Origin: Sulfurimonas sp.
Lineage (GTDB): Bacteria > Campylobacterota > Campylobacteria > Campylobacterales > Sulfurimonadaceae
Assembly: GCA_027019325.1 (NCBI GenBank)
Contig: JALUWT010000081.1
Location: forward strand, 1 to 53,752
Reading direction: 5' to 3'
DNA length: 53,752 nucleotides
The stretch's first letter is position 1. Each line of letters starts with the position of its first letter. A program made the translations under genes and the position numbers. The notes under the pieces were generated by a model. It was given only the letters and a program-made list of their open reading frames with translations, was not told where the DNA came from and made no database searches. This document shows, one piece after another, positions 16,647 to 25,470 of the stretch.

Positions 16647-17845
16647 AATATAGAATCATCTTATTTCTGATTTTAGGAATAGATGCACTTATTCTCTTCT
16701 TTGAAGCTTCTCATATTTCCATATCTTCAAGTGGAGCAGACATACTCTATGGAAATTTCTCTTTTCTGCAACTGCTTGTTAAATCCTCTTTAGCACTTTT
16801 TGGACACAATGCCTTTGGACTTCGCTTTGTTTTTATTGTGATGCACCTGCTCAGTGCTGTTTTGATATATCTTATCTCAGGTCGTTATCTGACAAGTGAG
16901 CGAAACAGACTCTGGCTGATGCTTACTTTTGTTCTGCTTCCCGGCGTTATTAGTTCGGCCTTGATGGTCAATCATGCCGGACTTATCATCTTTGGACTGC
17001 TTGTGTACCTTTACCTTGAAGAGAAGTGCTCAAAACTCTTTATAAATCTATTGCTGTTTATATATGCTTTGATTGATATGGGTTTTGTCTACCTCTTTTT
17101 AGGACTTGCACTCTATGCGCTCTTTCATAAACACAAAAAAGAGTTTGCTTACAATATAACGCTTTTCTTTCTCTCATCGTATCTCTATGGTTTTGATATT
17201 TACGGCTTTCCACGAGGCCATTTCTTAGATACCATCGGTATATACAGTGCTATTTTTACTCCTGTTATCTTTATCTATCTTTTTTATGTGCTCTACAGAC
17301 GTTATCTTGTAGATAAAAGGGACAAAATATGGTACATCGCCTCTACGGCACTGCTTATTTCTCTGCTTATTTCGTTCCGTCAAAGAATAAATATAGAGCA
17401 TTTTGCACCCTATTTGATTGTTGCACTTCCTCTGGCCGCGCAGACGTTTGCAAGTTCGTACCGTGTACGTCTTAAAGAACACCGACGAGGTTACAGAGCA
17501 ATATTTATCTTGGCCTTTGTTCTTCTCATTGGTAATACTTTGGTCGTTTTTTTCAATAAAGAGCTCTACCTTGTTCTAGATAATCCTAAAAAGAATTTTG
17601 CTTATAATGTACATATTGCAAAAGAGCTGGCAGAGAAGTTAAAAGCAAAAGGAATTCACTGTGTAACTACAGATGAAAAAATGCAAAAGCGTTTACGCTT
17701 TTATGATGTTAAAAAATGCACAGAAAACATCTTAAAAGAACTGCCATACAAGAGCAAAAAAGAGGCAAGTGTAACCATAAGTTACAAAAATAAAATTCTC
17801 TACAAAGCTACTGTTACAAAATTAAACAATAAACAAGTCAATTAG
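16643..17845 (+). CDS. polytopic membrane protein, GT-C glycosyltransferase-like
   Basis: A 400-residue protein with about 9-10 hydrophobic helices followed by a C-terminal soluble tail of about 90 residues. Topology and the early luminal region with an acidic residue (SGADILYGN around residue 30) resemble GT-C/PMT-type polyprenyl-linked sugar transferases. I cannot see a decisive motif. Its start overlaps the pabA stop (ATGA). It ends before the acl promoter. Confidence 0.65.
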   Translation: MKYRIILFLILGIDALILFFEASHISISSSGADILYGNFSFLQLLVKSSLALFGHNAFGLRFVFIVMHLLSAVLIYLISGRYLTSERNRLWLMLTFVLLPGVISSALMVNHAGLIIFGLLVYLYLEEKCSKLFINLLLFIYALIDMGFVYLFLGLALYALFHKHKKEFAYNITLFFLSSYLYGFDIYGFPRGHFLDTIGIYSAIFTPVIFIYLFYVLYRRYLVDKRDKIWYIASTALLISLLISFRQRINIEHFAPYLIVALPLAAQTFASSYRVRLKEHRRGYRAIFILAFVLLIGNTLVVFFNKELYLVLDNPKKNFAYNVHIAKELAEKLKAKGIHCVTTDEKMQKRLRFYDVKKCTENILKELPYKSKKEASVTISYKNKILYKATVTKLNNKQVN

Positions 17846-17881
17846 AAAGTTAAGATAAAGCAAAGATATTTATTAAATGAG

Positions 17882-17894
17882 TTTATGCTAGAAT
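17882..17894 (+). promoter_or_regulatory. extended -10 promoter of aclBA
   Basis: TTTATGCTAGAAT at 17882-17894 contains -10 TAGAAT (17889-17894) preceded by TG one base upstream, an extended -10. No -35 is evident. Transcription would begin near 17901, with AGGGAG (17914-17919) as the ribosome binding site before the aclB ATG at 17925. The same 13-base stretch occurs upstream of the rhlE-type helicase (50862-50874). Confidence 0.6.
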
Positions 17895-17924
17895 TACCCA
17901 CAAATATCAAAATAGGGAGTTTCT

Positions 17925-19256
17925 ATGGCTCAAAAAGCGATACGTGAATACGACGGTAAAGCACTTTTTTCTAAACAGTGGGAAAAATATTTTAGTGGAT
18001 TCCATTATGGATTCAAATCTGTTCTTGTTACAAATGGAGCAGAACTTTTAGCAAAAGCTGAAGAACATGGTTTTGAGTGGTTAAAACAAGAACCATTAGT
18101 TGCAAAACCAGATATGTTATTTGGTAAGCGTGGGAAGAATGATTTAGTACTTTTTAAAACAAACAAACCAGGTGATGTAACATTAGCAGATGCTGCAAAA
18201 TGGATTGATGAAAAAATCTCACATCCGACAACACTTCTTTCAGGGCAACACGGTACGCTGTCTCATTTCATTATTGAGCCATTTACTCCACACTCTCAAG
18301 AGCAAGAGTATTATATTTCTGCTACATGTGTTGGTGAAGATGATGTACTGTACATGTCTGCTGAAGGTGGTATGGAAGTTGAAGATGGTTGGGATGAGAA
18401 AGTCAATGAAGTAGTAATTCCTATTGATATGACAGATGCTGACATCGAGCGTGAAATCAAAGCAAACATTCCTGCAGATATTCCTGCAGAGAATAGAGCA
18501 CAATTTGAAGCATTTGCATTCTCATTTTTTAGATTTTATAGAGATATGAACTTCGCATATTTAGAAATCAACCCGATTGTTATGCTTGAAGGTAACAATA
18601 TGGCAATTCTTGACCTTGTTGCACGTCTTGATGACACAGCAGGATTCTTGATGAAAGATGTATGGGGTGATATAGAATACCCTACAGCATTTGGAATGGA
18701 AGATCAATCTCCAGAAGAAAAAGCAATTGCAGAAGCTGATAGTAAGTCCGGTGCTTCACTAAAACTTACTATTCTTAATCCAATGGGTAGAGTTTGGACT
18801 ATGGTTGCGGGTGGTGGTGCTTCTGTTGTTTATGCAGATACTATTGCTGATTTTGCTGAAGCAAACGGTGGTTCTATTGCAGACCTCGCAAACTACGGTG
18901 AGTATTCAGGTGGACCTACAACAGGTGAGACAAAATTTTATGCTGATACTATCATTGACTTGATGACTCGACATGAAGACCCAAAAGGTCAAGATAAGAT
19001 TTTAATCATTGGTGGGGCTATTGCAAACTTTACAGATGTTGCAAAAACATTTACAGGTATCATTCAGTCATTTGAAGAAAATGCTGAAAAAATAAAAGCA
19101 CACAATACGAAAATTTATGTTCGTCGTGGTGGACCAAACTACGAAAAAGGCTTAAAAGATATTAAAGAAGCTGCAGATAGATTAGGGCTTTGCATTGAAG
19201 TGTACGGACCAGAAACACACGTTACTGACATCGTTAGAATGGCATTAGAGAAGTAA
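17925..19256 (+). CDS. aclB: ATP citrate lyase subunit AclB (small, ATP-grasp)
   Basis: A 443-residue subunit with an N-terminal ATP-grasp fold and a C-terminal succinyl-CoA-synthetase-beta-like region (LTILNPMGRVWTMVAGGGAS near residue 285 and GGPTTGETKFYADT near 330). Together with AclA it splits citrate with ATP and CoA to acetyl-CoA and oxaloacetate. This is the key step of the reductive TCA cycle of autotrophic Campylobacterota, Aquificota and Chlorobi. The aclB-aclA order, 9-base gap and lengths match those lineages. The adjacent pair strongly implies CO2 fixation by this route. Confidence 0.95.
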   Translation: MAQKAIREYDGKALFSKQWEKYFSGFHYGFKSVLVTNGAELLAKAEEHGFEWLKQEPLVAKPDMLFGKRGKNDLVLFKTNKPGDVTLADAAKWIDEKISHPTTLLSGQHGTLSHFIIEPFTPHSQEQEYYISATCVGEDDVLYMSAEGGMEVEDGWDEKVNEVVIPIDMTDADIEREIKANIPADIPAENRAQFEAFAFSFFRFYRDMNFAYLEINPIVMLEGNNMAILDLVARLDDTAGFLMKDVWGDIEYPTAFGMEDQSPEEKAIAEADSKSGASLKLTILNPMGRVWTMVAGGGASVVYADTIADFAEANGGSIADLANYGEYSGGPTTGETKFYADTIIDLMTRHEDPKGQDKILIIGGAIANFTDVAKTFTGIIQSFEENAEKIKAHNTKIYVRRGGPNYEKGLKDIKEAADRLGLCIEVYGPETHVTDIVRMALEK

Positions 19257-19265
19257 GGGGCTAAA

Positions 19266-21083
19266 ATGAAAAAATTATATACTAGAGATACACAAGCGAT
19301 TTTTTGGAACAACAACAAAACTGCTATTCAGAGAATGCTTGATTATGATTACACAATTAAAAGAGATACTCCATCGGTTGCAGCTATCGTAGCTCCAACA
19401 AGTGGTAATAAATTTGAGAAATTCTTCTGGGGACCAGAAGAGATAATGCTGCCTCTTTACAAATGTACGGCAGATGCAAAGCAAGATCATCCAAATGCTG
19501 ATGTTCTTTTAAACTTTGGTTCTTTTAGAACTGCATATGATGTAACAATGGAAGCTGTAGAACTTGGTGGATTTAAATCTATCATGGTAACTGCTGAAGG
19601 TATTCCTGAAAGACTTGCAAGAAAAATGAACAATACAGCACGTAAAGCCGGTGTTACAGTAATCGGGCCTGCTACTGTTGGTGCTATTGCTCCGGGTGCA
19701 TTCAAAATTGCAAACATTGGTGGTACTATTGAAAATATTGTACGTTCAAAACTGCACCGTGCAGGTTCATGTGGACTCGTAACACGTTCAGGTGGACTTT
19801 TTAATGAACTTTCAAACATCATTGCGCTCAATGCTGATGGTATTGCTGAGGGTGTTGCTATCGGTGGAGATAGATTTGTTGGATCAGTTTTCATTGATAA
19901 TATGCTTCGAATGGAAAAAAATCCAGATGTAAAATACATGGTACTTCTTGGTGAAGTTGGTGGTACTGAAGAGTATAAAGTAATCGATGCTATTAAAAAT
20001 GGTCAAATTACTAAACCGGTTATTGCTTGGTGTATTGGTACAATTGCTAAACACTTCAGCTCAGGTGTACAGTTTGGTCACGCAGGTGCGTCTGCAAATG
20101 CTGATGCTGAAACTGCAGCTGCAAAAAACAAAGCAATGGCAGAAGCGGGTATTCACGTACCGGAATCATTTAATGATCTACCGGCTACTATCAATGAAGT
20201 ATACGCAGAACTAAAAGCAGATGGTGTTATCGGTGAGATTCCAGAACCAGATATGAACATTGTGCCAAAAGTACGTCGTCCAAAACAGTTCATCTGTACT
20301 ATTTCTGATGACAGAGGCGAAGAGTGTACATATGCAGGCTTCCCTATCTCTTCAGTTGCTACTCCAGATACAGGTAAAGGAATCGGTGATGTTATTTCAC
20401 TTCTATGGTTCAAAAAACAGTATCCGAAATGGGCTACAGACTTCATCGAGACTGTAATCAAAACTGTTGCTGACCATGGTCCGGCAGTATCAGGTGCACA
20501 CAATGCAAAAGTAACTGCACGTGCTGGAAAAAGTGTTGTTGAATCACTTGTAACGGGTCTTTTAACAATTGGTCCACGTTTTGGTGGTGCAATCGACGGT
20601 GCTGCAAAATATTTCAAATATGCTGATGATAACAAACTTACACCGGCAGAATTTTTAGGATATATGAAAAAGCAAGGTGTTCCTGTTCCAGGTATCGGTC
20701 ACCGTATCAAATCTCTTAAAAATCCAGATTTACGTGTAACGGGTCTCATGAATTTTGCGGCAGAGCATTTCCCAAGTCATTCACTTCTTGACTATGCAAA
20801 AACTGTTGAGGCACTTACTACAAGTAAAAAAGAGAATTTAATTCTTAACGTTGATGGTACTATTGGTATCTTAATGGTAGATATGTGGAGAGCACTTGGA
20901 TACTCTGAAGAAGAGATCAACGAGTTTATCGAATCAGGTACACTCAATGCATTCTTCATCGTTGGTCGTTCAATCGGATTCATCGGTCACGTACTTGATG
21001 AAAAACGTCTTGCTATGCCAATGTATCGTCACCCAATGGATGATATTCTTTATGATGTTAAAAAAGCTGAGAAAATAGACTAA
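19266..21083 (+). CDS. aclA: ATP citrate lyase subunit AclA (large, citryl-CoA lyase)
   Basis: A 605-residue subunit. Residues 1-330 form the CoA-binding/ligase region, with the phosphohistidine loop FGHAGAS (His272), as in succinyl-CoA synthetase alpha. Residues about 345-600 form the citrate-synthase-like citryl-CoA lyase domain, with GIGHRIKS and FIVGRSIGFIGHVLDEKRL as catalytic and CoA-contact regions. It assembles with AclB in the cytoplasm. It is followed by a clear hairpin (21105-21130), ending the aclBA operon. Confidence 0.96.
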   Translation: MKKLYTRDTQAIFWNNNKTAIQRMLDYDYTIKRDTPSVAAIVAPTSGNKFEKFFWGPEEIMLPLYKCTADAKQDHPNADVLLNFGSFRTAYDVTMEAVELGGFKSIMVTAEGIPERLARKMNNTARKAGVTVIGPATVGAIAPGAFKIANIGGTIENIVRSKLHRAGSCGLVTRSGGLFNELSNIIALNADGIAEGVAIGGDRFVGSVFIDNMLRMEKNPDVKYMVLLGEVGGTEEYKVIDAIKNGQITKPVIAWCIGTIAKHFSSGVQFGHAGASANADAETAAAKNKAMAEAGIHVPESFNDLPATINEVYAELKADGVIGEIPEPDMNIVPKVRRPKQFICTISDDRGEECTYAGFPISSVATPDTGKGIGDVISLLWFKKQYPKWATDFIETVIKTVADHGPAVSGAHNAKVTARAGKSVVESLVTGLLTIGPRFGGAIDGAAKYFKYADDNKLTPAEFLGYMKKQGVPVPGIGHRIKSLKNPDLRVTGLMNFAAEHFPSHSLLDYAKTVEALTTSKKENLILNVDGTIGILMVDMWRALGYSEEEINEFIESGTLNAFFIVGRSIGFIGHVLDEKRLAMPMYRHPMDDILYDVKKAEKID

Positions 21084-21104
21084 TTTTCTTTTCGTAACAT
21101 CTTC

Positions 21105-21130
21105 GAGCCAAAGAGTTTTCTCTTTGACTC
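21105..21130 (+). terminator. hairpin after aclA
   Basis: GAGCCAAAGAG, loop TTTT, CTCTTTGACTC form a stem of 7 pairs, one mismatch and 3 more pairs, 22 bases after the aclA stop. The sequence that follows is T-rich but has no long uninterrupted T run at once, so termination may be moderate. It separates aclBA from gmhA. Confidence 0.65.
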
Positions 21131-21174
21131 ACTTCTTTAAAAATTTCCTTTCTCCTTTTTATGAATCACCATTT

Positions 21175-21180
21175 TATAAT
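21175..21180 (+). promoter_or_regulatory. -10 box of the gmhA operon
   Basis: A perfect TATAAT at 21175-21180 within a T-rich upstream stretch, the usual style of Campylobacterota vegetative promoters, which often lack a -35. The start would be near 21187, about 39 bases before the gmhA ATG at 21226. Confidence 0.5.
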
Positions 21181-21225
21181 CAATTCTATGCTATTATTTT
21201 GTAACTAATAATTTAGGTGCATTTT

Positions 21226-21816
21226 ATGAAAAATTATATAAAAGATCAGATAAAAAAATCGTATGAAACAAAGCAGGCTGTTTATGAGAATGAAGAGCTC
21301 TTAAAGAATATAGAAGAAGTTGCACAGATGTGTGTGGAGCTTTACAAGGGTGATAAAAAGACAATCTTGGCTGGGAATGGCGGAAGTGCCGCAGATGCAC
21401 AGCACATTGCAGCAGAACTTGTTGGGCGTTATGGTTTTGACAGACCATCCATTCCGTCACTAGCACTTACAACGGACACTTCAAATCTTACTGCAATTGG
21501 TAATGACTATGGTTATGACCAAGTCTTCTCACGCCAATTAGAGGGTATGGGACAAGCAGGTGACATTTTCATTGGCATCTCAACTTCAGGCAACTCGGTC
21601 AATATCATTAAAGCATTTGAGAGTGCAAAGAAAAAAGGCATCACTACTGTGGCACTTACAGGTCGTGATGGCGGAGAGATGGCAAAAATGGCAGATGTTG
21701 CTTTGGTTGTACCGTCAAACTCTACACCGCGTATTCAAGAGTCGCATATTCTCATTGGACATATCCTTTGTGACATCATCGAAAAAGAGACCTTTGGTGA
21801 GGGAGTAGGTGCGTAG
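21226..21816 (+). CDS. gmhA: sedoheptulose 7-phosphate isomerase GmhA
   Basis: About 196 residues, a SIS-domain phosphosugar isomerase with AGNGGSAADAQHIAAELVGRY (glycine-rich loop and metal/substrate residues) and GISTSGNSVNII, both typical of GmhA. It converts sedoheptulose 7-phosphate to D-glycero-D-manno-heptose 7-phosphate, the first step of LPS heptose synthesis. I prefer ATG 21226, which has TTTAGG eight bases upstream. The GTG at 21217 would fall inside that ribosome binding site. gmhB follows after 3 bases. Confidence 0.94.
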   Translation: MKNYIKDQIKKSYETKQAVYENEELLKNIEEVAQMCVELYKGDKKTILAGNGGSAADAQHIAAELVGRYGFDRPSIPSLALTTDTSNLTAIGNDYGYDQVFSRQLEGMGQAGDIFIGISTSGNSVNIIKAFESAKKKGITTVALTGRDGGEMAKMADVALVVPSNSTPRIQESHILIGHILCDIIEKETFGEGVGA

Positions 21817-21819
21817 ACC

Positions 21820-22341
21820 TTGAAAAAAGCTCTTTTTTTAGATCGTGACGGTGTTATTAATGTTGAAAAAGAGTATCTCTATAAAAAAGAGGATTTCGAG
21901 TTTATAGAGGGTATTTTTGAACTTTGCCGTCATTATCAAGATTTAGGCTACTTGATCTTCATTGTGACAAATCAATCGGGAATTGCACGTAAATTTTATA
22001 CCCAAGAGGACTTTTCCAAGCTCACGCAGTGGATGCTCGAAGCATTTGAGAAAGAGGGCATACATATTACAAAAGTGTATCATTGTCCGCATCATCCCGA
22101 TATTTCAGGTGAATGTGAATGCAGAAAACCCCAACCGGGAATGCTGCGTGAGGCAGCAGATGCCTTTGATGTCGACTTAGACAACTCCATAATGATAGGC
22201 GATAAAGAGCGTGACATTGAAGCAGCACACAATGCTGGCCTGCGTGAGAGCTATCTTTTTGATGAGTTCTCTCGTGTGAAAAGCTCACGTGCAAGTAAAA
22301 TAGTAAAAAAATTAGATGAAATTTGGAAAGAAAGATGTTAA
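21820..22341 (+). CDS. gmhB: D-glycero-beta-D-manno-heptose 1,7-bisphosphate 7-phosphatase GmhB
   Basis: A 173-residue HAD-superfamily phosphatase with a TTG start. The nucleophile motif LFLDRDGVIN is at about residues 4-13, and the zinc-binding loop of Cys/His residues (HCPHHPD...CECRKP) near residues 88-108 is characteristic of GmhB. A GDKERDIEAA segment carries the last HAD motif. It dephosphorylates heptose 1,7-bisphosphate between the two HldE reactions. Its stop overlaps the start of the next gene. Confidence 0.93.
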   Translation: MKKALFLDRDGVINVEKEYLYKKEDFEFIEGIFELCRHYQDLGYLIFIVTNQSGIARKFYTQEDFSKLTQWMLEAFEKEGIHITKVYHCPHHPDISGECECRKPQPGMLREAADAFDVDLDNSIMIGDKERDIEAAHNAGLRESYLFDEFSRVKSSRASKIVKKLDEIWKERC

Positions 22342-22817
22342 TACTTAACAGCGGTGGAACATTCAACAAAAGATACAATGAAGAGAGTGGGGTACTTGAA
22401 GTTCCTTATGATAACGATGCCGTTGATGAGATAATGGCTTCGATCAAGCATCATTATATGGTGGCAGGTGTGGTTTACAAAGATTCGCTTGATATGGACA
22501 CCGAAGATAGAAAACGCATTGCAAGTATCATCGCTGAATCAGAAGAAGCGGAGTTTGTTCTTGTACACGGAACAGATACGATACAAGAGACAGCGGAGTT
22601 CTTAGATGCTATTTTTGATGACAGAGTGATTGTATTAACAGGGGCGATGAAGCCTTACAGTATTGAAAAGTCAGAAGCAAGTTTCAACCTTGGCATGGCC
22701 ATAGGATTTGCTGAGACACAAGAGATTGCCGGTGTATACATCTGTATGAACGGTTATGTCAAACCATGGCAGGAGTTGCAAAAGAATCCTGCTATAGGAA
22801 AGTTTCAAGTTGTCTGA
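22335..22817 (+). CDS. single-domain asparaginase-like protein
   Basis: About 160 residues, equivalent to the N-terminal half of L-asparaginases. The nucleophile loop LNSGGTFNKRY, the second Thr-Asp pair in HGTDTIQETAEFL, and VLTGAMKP with the catalytic Lys are all present. The C-terminal dimer domain that completes the usual ~330-residue enzyme is absent. It ends cleanly at the overlap with ccoI rather than in a frameshift remnant, so this looks like a deliberate short form. Start taken at ATG 22335 (GGAAAG upstream), overlapping the gmhB stop. Activity and substrate are uncertain. Confidence 0.82.
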   Translation: MLILNSGGTFNKRYNEESGVLEVPYDNDAVDEIMASIKHHYMVAGVVYKDSLDMDTEDRKRIASIIAESEEAEFVLVHGTDTIQETAEFLDAIFDDRVIVLTGAMKPYSIEKSEASFNLGMAIGFAETQEIAGVYICMNGYVKPWQELQKNPAIGKFQVV

Positions 22818-25203
22818 AAAAATCGCGTGTGACCACTGCCATTTAGAATTCTCTAAAGATGTCATGATAGAAGATGAGGGACATTACTTTTGCTGTAATG
22901 GCTGTCAGGGTGTTTTTCATCTGCTTAGCGATGAAGGTTTAGATGGCTTTTATGATAAACTAGGAGGTAATAAACTGGCTCCTCCTTCTGAGCAGTATGA
23001 AGACTCTGCAAATTTTGACTCCCCTGCATTTTATGAACGCTTTGTCTCTGTTGATGATGACGGTTTCCATGAAGTCTCTTTGATTATTGAAGGGATTCAC
23101 TGTGCAGCCTGTGTCTGGCTCAATGAAAAAGCACTGACCAGTATGGACGGAGTTGTTGCGACAAACATAAACTATACTAACAATAAAGCAAAAATTATCT
23201 GGGATGACAGCATTGTAAAGCTCTCTAAAATCATAGATATGATTCGGGCTATTGGCTACAATGCCTACCCGTATGATGCTTCACTTCAAGAAGTGAAAGC
23301 AGATAAAGAGAGAAAAGAGTATTACATGCGCATCGCTGTTGCAGTCTTTGCAACGATGAACATGATGACGATTATGGTTGCACAGTATGCTGGATATTTT
23401 ACGGGGATAACACCTCAAATCAAACATATTTTAAATATCGGAGAGTGGGTCCTTGCAACTCCTGTGCTTTTTTACAGCGGATGGCCTTTTATTCGCGGTA
23501 TGTACTATGGGATGAAGACAAAAACGGTCAATATGGATACACTCGTGGCAACCGGGGCAATACTGACCTATATTTACTCTATATATATAACAGTTACACG
23601 CAGTGGTGAGGCTTATTTTGATTCGGTAACGATGATTGTGACCTTTGTACTTGTTGGTAAATTTTTAGAAGTTCTGAGTAAAAAGAGTATTGCTGATACT
23701 TTAGACATTATGAACCATCACCTTCCAAATGATGTCAAGACCATTGAAGATAAAAAAGTCGTCAGTAAAAATGTTAATGATGTAGCTGTAGATGAAATTG
23801 TACTTATAAATGCAGGCGAAAGAATTGCTATTGACGGTGAGATAGTAGAGGGAAGTGGAACTTTTGATGAATCCAGTCTCACGGGAGAGAGTGAGCCTGT
23901 CTTTAAAAGAGTTGGTGAAAATATTATTAGTGGGACTGTCAGTATTGATGCCGATGTGAAGTATAGAGTTACAAAAGATTTTGCCCACTCTACGATGAGC
24001 AATATTGTCGCTCTGCTTGAGAATGCAATGAATAACAAGCCTAAAATTCAGCAGTTGGCCAACAGACTCAGTGAATATTTCTCTACAATTATTTTAGCAC
24101 TCTCCTTTTTTACTTTTGTTGCTTGGTATCTCTACTCATCACATTTTGAACAATCATTTATGATATCTATCGCTGTTATTGTCATCGCATGTCCTTGTGC
24201 TTTGGCTTTGGCTACACCTGTTGCAACTTTGGTCGGACTCTCCATGGCCTCAAAACGAGGCATATTATTTAAAGAGGCTGTGCAGTTGGAAACGATGGCA
24301 AATGCGAATGTATTGCTTCTTGATAAGACAGGAACAATTACCAAAGGCAGACCTCAAGTTGTGCATGAAGAAGTTTTTGACTCTTTTGACAAAGTATTGC
24401 TTTTTTCACTGCTTGTGAATTCAAAACATCCCGTATCAAAAGGTGTCTCGAACTATATATACAGTGAAGGGTTTGAGCCTTTTGAATTGCAAAGTTTTCA
24501 AAATATTCCATCGCAGGGTGTGAGTGCCATGTATGAGGGAAAAATGCTGGCAGGCGGGAATGCAAAACTTATGAAGACAATAGGTATAGATGTTAAAAGT
24601 GAGAGCCATAACAGTGAATTTTATTTTGCCTATGCCGGAGAGTTACTTGCAAAGTATGAACTTTTTGACCTTCCGCGTGAGGATGCCAAAGCTTCCATTG
24701 AAAAAATAAAAAAGATGGGTATAGAGGTGATTATGCTTACCGGTGATCATCAAGCTAGTGCAAAAAAGGTAGCTGAACTTGTGGGAATTGAGCAATATGA
24801 ATATGAATTGACACCGCAGGATAAAGCAGCCTTTGTAGAAAAACTTCATGAGCGTAAAAAAGTAACAGTGATGGCAGGAGACGGCATCAATGATATTTTA
24901 GCTTTGGCGAACTCCGACATAGCCATAGCCATGGGTAACGGGAGTGATATAGCCATAGAAGTGAGTGATGTGGTGCTTCTCAATGATACTTTCGTATCGC
25001 TTTGCGATAGTTTTAAAATCGCTAAAAAAACATTTACAATGATAAAAGAGAATCTGGCACTCTCCTTTGTCTATAATGCTGTAACCATTCCTCTTGCAAT
25101 GGCGGGTTATATTATTCCGCTTATTGCAGCTATTTCGATGAGTGTGAGCTCTCTTTTAGTAGTTGGGAATTCTATGAGAATAAAATTTGGATATAAAGGA
25201 TAA
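22810..25203 (+). CDS. ccoI: copper-translocating P-type ATPase CcoI/FixI
   Basis: A 797-residue P1B-ATPase starting at TTG 22810. The N-terminus has a Cys-rich metal-binding domain (Cys7, Cys10, Cys28, Cys29, Cys32) seen in CcoI/FixI proteins, then an HMA domain with GIHCAAC (Cys98, Cys101). Eight membrane helices carry CPC at 461-463. The phosphorylated Asp505 lies in DKTGT and the hinge is GDGIND. It exports Cu for CuB insertion in cbb3 oxidase. The adjacent ccoS makes this role more likely than simple copper resistance. Confidence 0.92.
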   Translation: MSEKIACDHCHLEFSKDVMIEDEGHYFCCNGCQGVFHLLSDEGLDGFYDKLGGNKLAPPSEQYEDSANFDSPAFYERFVSVDDDGFHEVSLIIEGIHCAACVWLNEKALTSMDGVVATNINYTNNKAKIIWDDSIVKLSKIIDMIRAIGYNAYPYDASLQEVKADKERKEYYMRIAVAVFATMNMMTIMVAQYAGYFTGITPQIKHILNIGEWVLATPVLFYSGWPFIRGMYYGMKTKTVNMDTLVATGAILTYIYSIYITVTRSGEAYFDSVTMIVTFVLVGKFLEVLSKKSIADTLDIMNHHLPNDVKTIEDKKVVSKNVNDVAVDEIVLINAGERIAIDGEIVEGSGTFDESSLTGESEPVFKRVGENIISGTVSIDADVKYRVTKDFAHSTMSNIVALLENAMNNKPKIQQLANRLSEYFSTIILALSFFTFVAWYLYSSHFEQSFMISIAVIVIACPCALALATPVATLVGLSMASKRGILFKEAVQLETMANANVLLLDKTGTITKGRPQVVHEEVFDSFDKVLLFSLLVNSKHPVSKGVSNYIYSEGFEPFELQSFQNIPSQGVSAMYEGKMLAGGNAKLMKTIGIDVKSESHNSEFYFAYAGELLAKYELFDLPREDAKASIEKIKKMGIEVIMLTGDHQASAKKVAELVGIEQYEYELTPQDKAAFVEKLHERKKVTVMAGDGINDILALANSDIAIAMGNGSDIAIEVSDVVLLNDTFVSLCDSFKIAKKTFTMIKENLALSFVYNAVTIPLAMAGYIIPLIAAISMSVSSLLVVGNSMRIKFGYKG

Positions 25204-25206
25204 AAA

Positions 25207-25425
25207 ATGGATAGTTGGGTAATTGCAATGATGCTTGGTGTTTCTATATTTCTAGGAAGTATAGCGGTTGTTACACTAATGTGGGCGATAAAAAAAGGGC
25301 AGTTTGATGATGAAGAGAAATTTTTAAATGCTGTGAAATTTGACGGTATTGATGATTTGAATGATGCTGCTAATTTGGAACGTAAAAAAGAAGAGCTAAA
25401 GAAAAAAGAGTACCGACCAGAGTAG
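25207..25425 (+). CDS. ccoS: cbb3 oxidase assembly protein CcoS
   Basis: A 72-residue protein with one N-terminal membrane helix (about 5-28) whose end reads WAIKKGQFDDEE, the hallmark of CcoS/FixS. The tail is charged. CcoS works with CcoI in copper delivery to cbb3-type cytochrome c oxidase. It starts 3 bases after ccoI with ribosome binding site AAAGGA. Confidence 0.92.
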   Translation: MDSWVIAMMLGVSIFLGSIAVVTLMWAIKKGQFDDEEKFLNAVKFDGIDDLNDAANLERKKEELKKKEYRPE

Positions 25426-25428
25426 GTC

Positions 25429-25459
25429 AAAAAAGATGAGTTGCCAAAAAGACAACTCA
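25429..25459 (-). terminator. intrinsic terminator of the cytochrome c gene
   Basis: Read leftward, the stem TGAGTTG (complement of 25453-25459) pairs with CAACTCA (complement of 25437-25443), and a run of six T (complement of 25429-25434) follows. It lies 11 bases beyond the cytochrome stop. In the rightward direction the same stem could weakly end ccoS, but no T run follows on that side. Confidence 0.75.
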
Positions 25460-25470
25460 AGTATTAAAAA

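Noticed and set aside
19487-20635. Two long open frames (150 and 160 codons) on the lower strand of aclA
   Set aside because: They reflect codon bias of aclA on the opposite strand; the sequences look like no known protein and overlap conserved catalytic regions.
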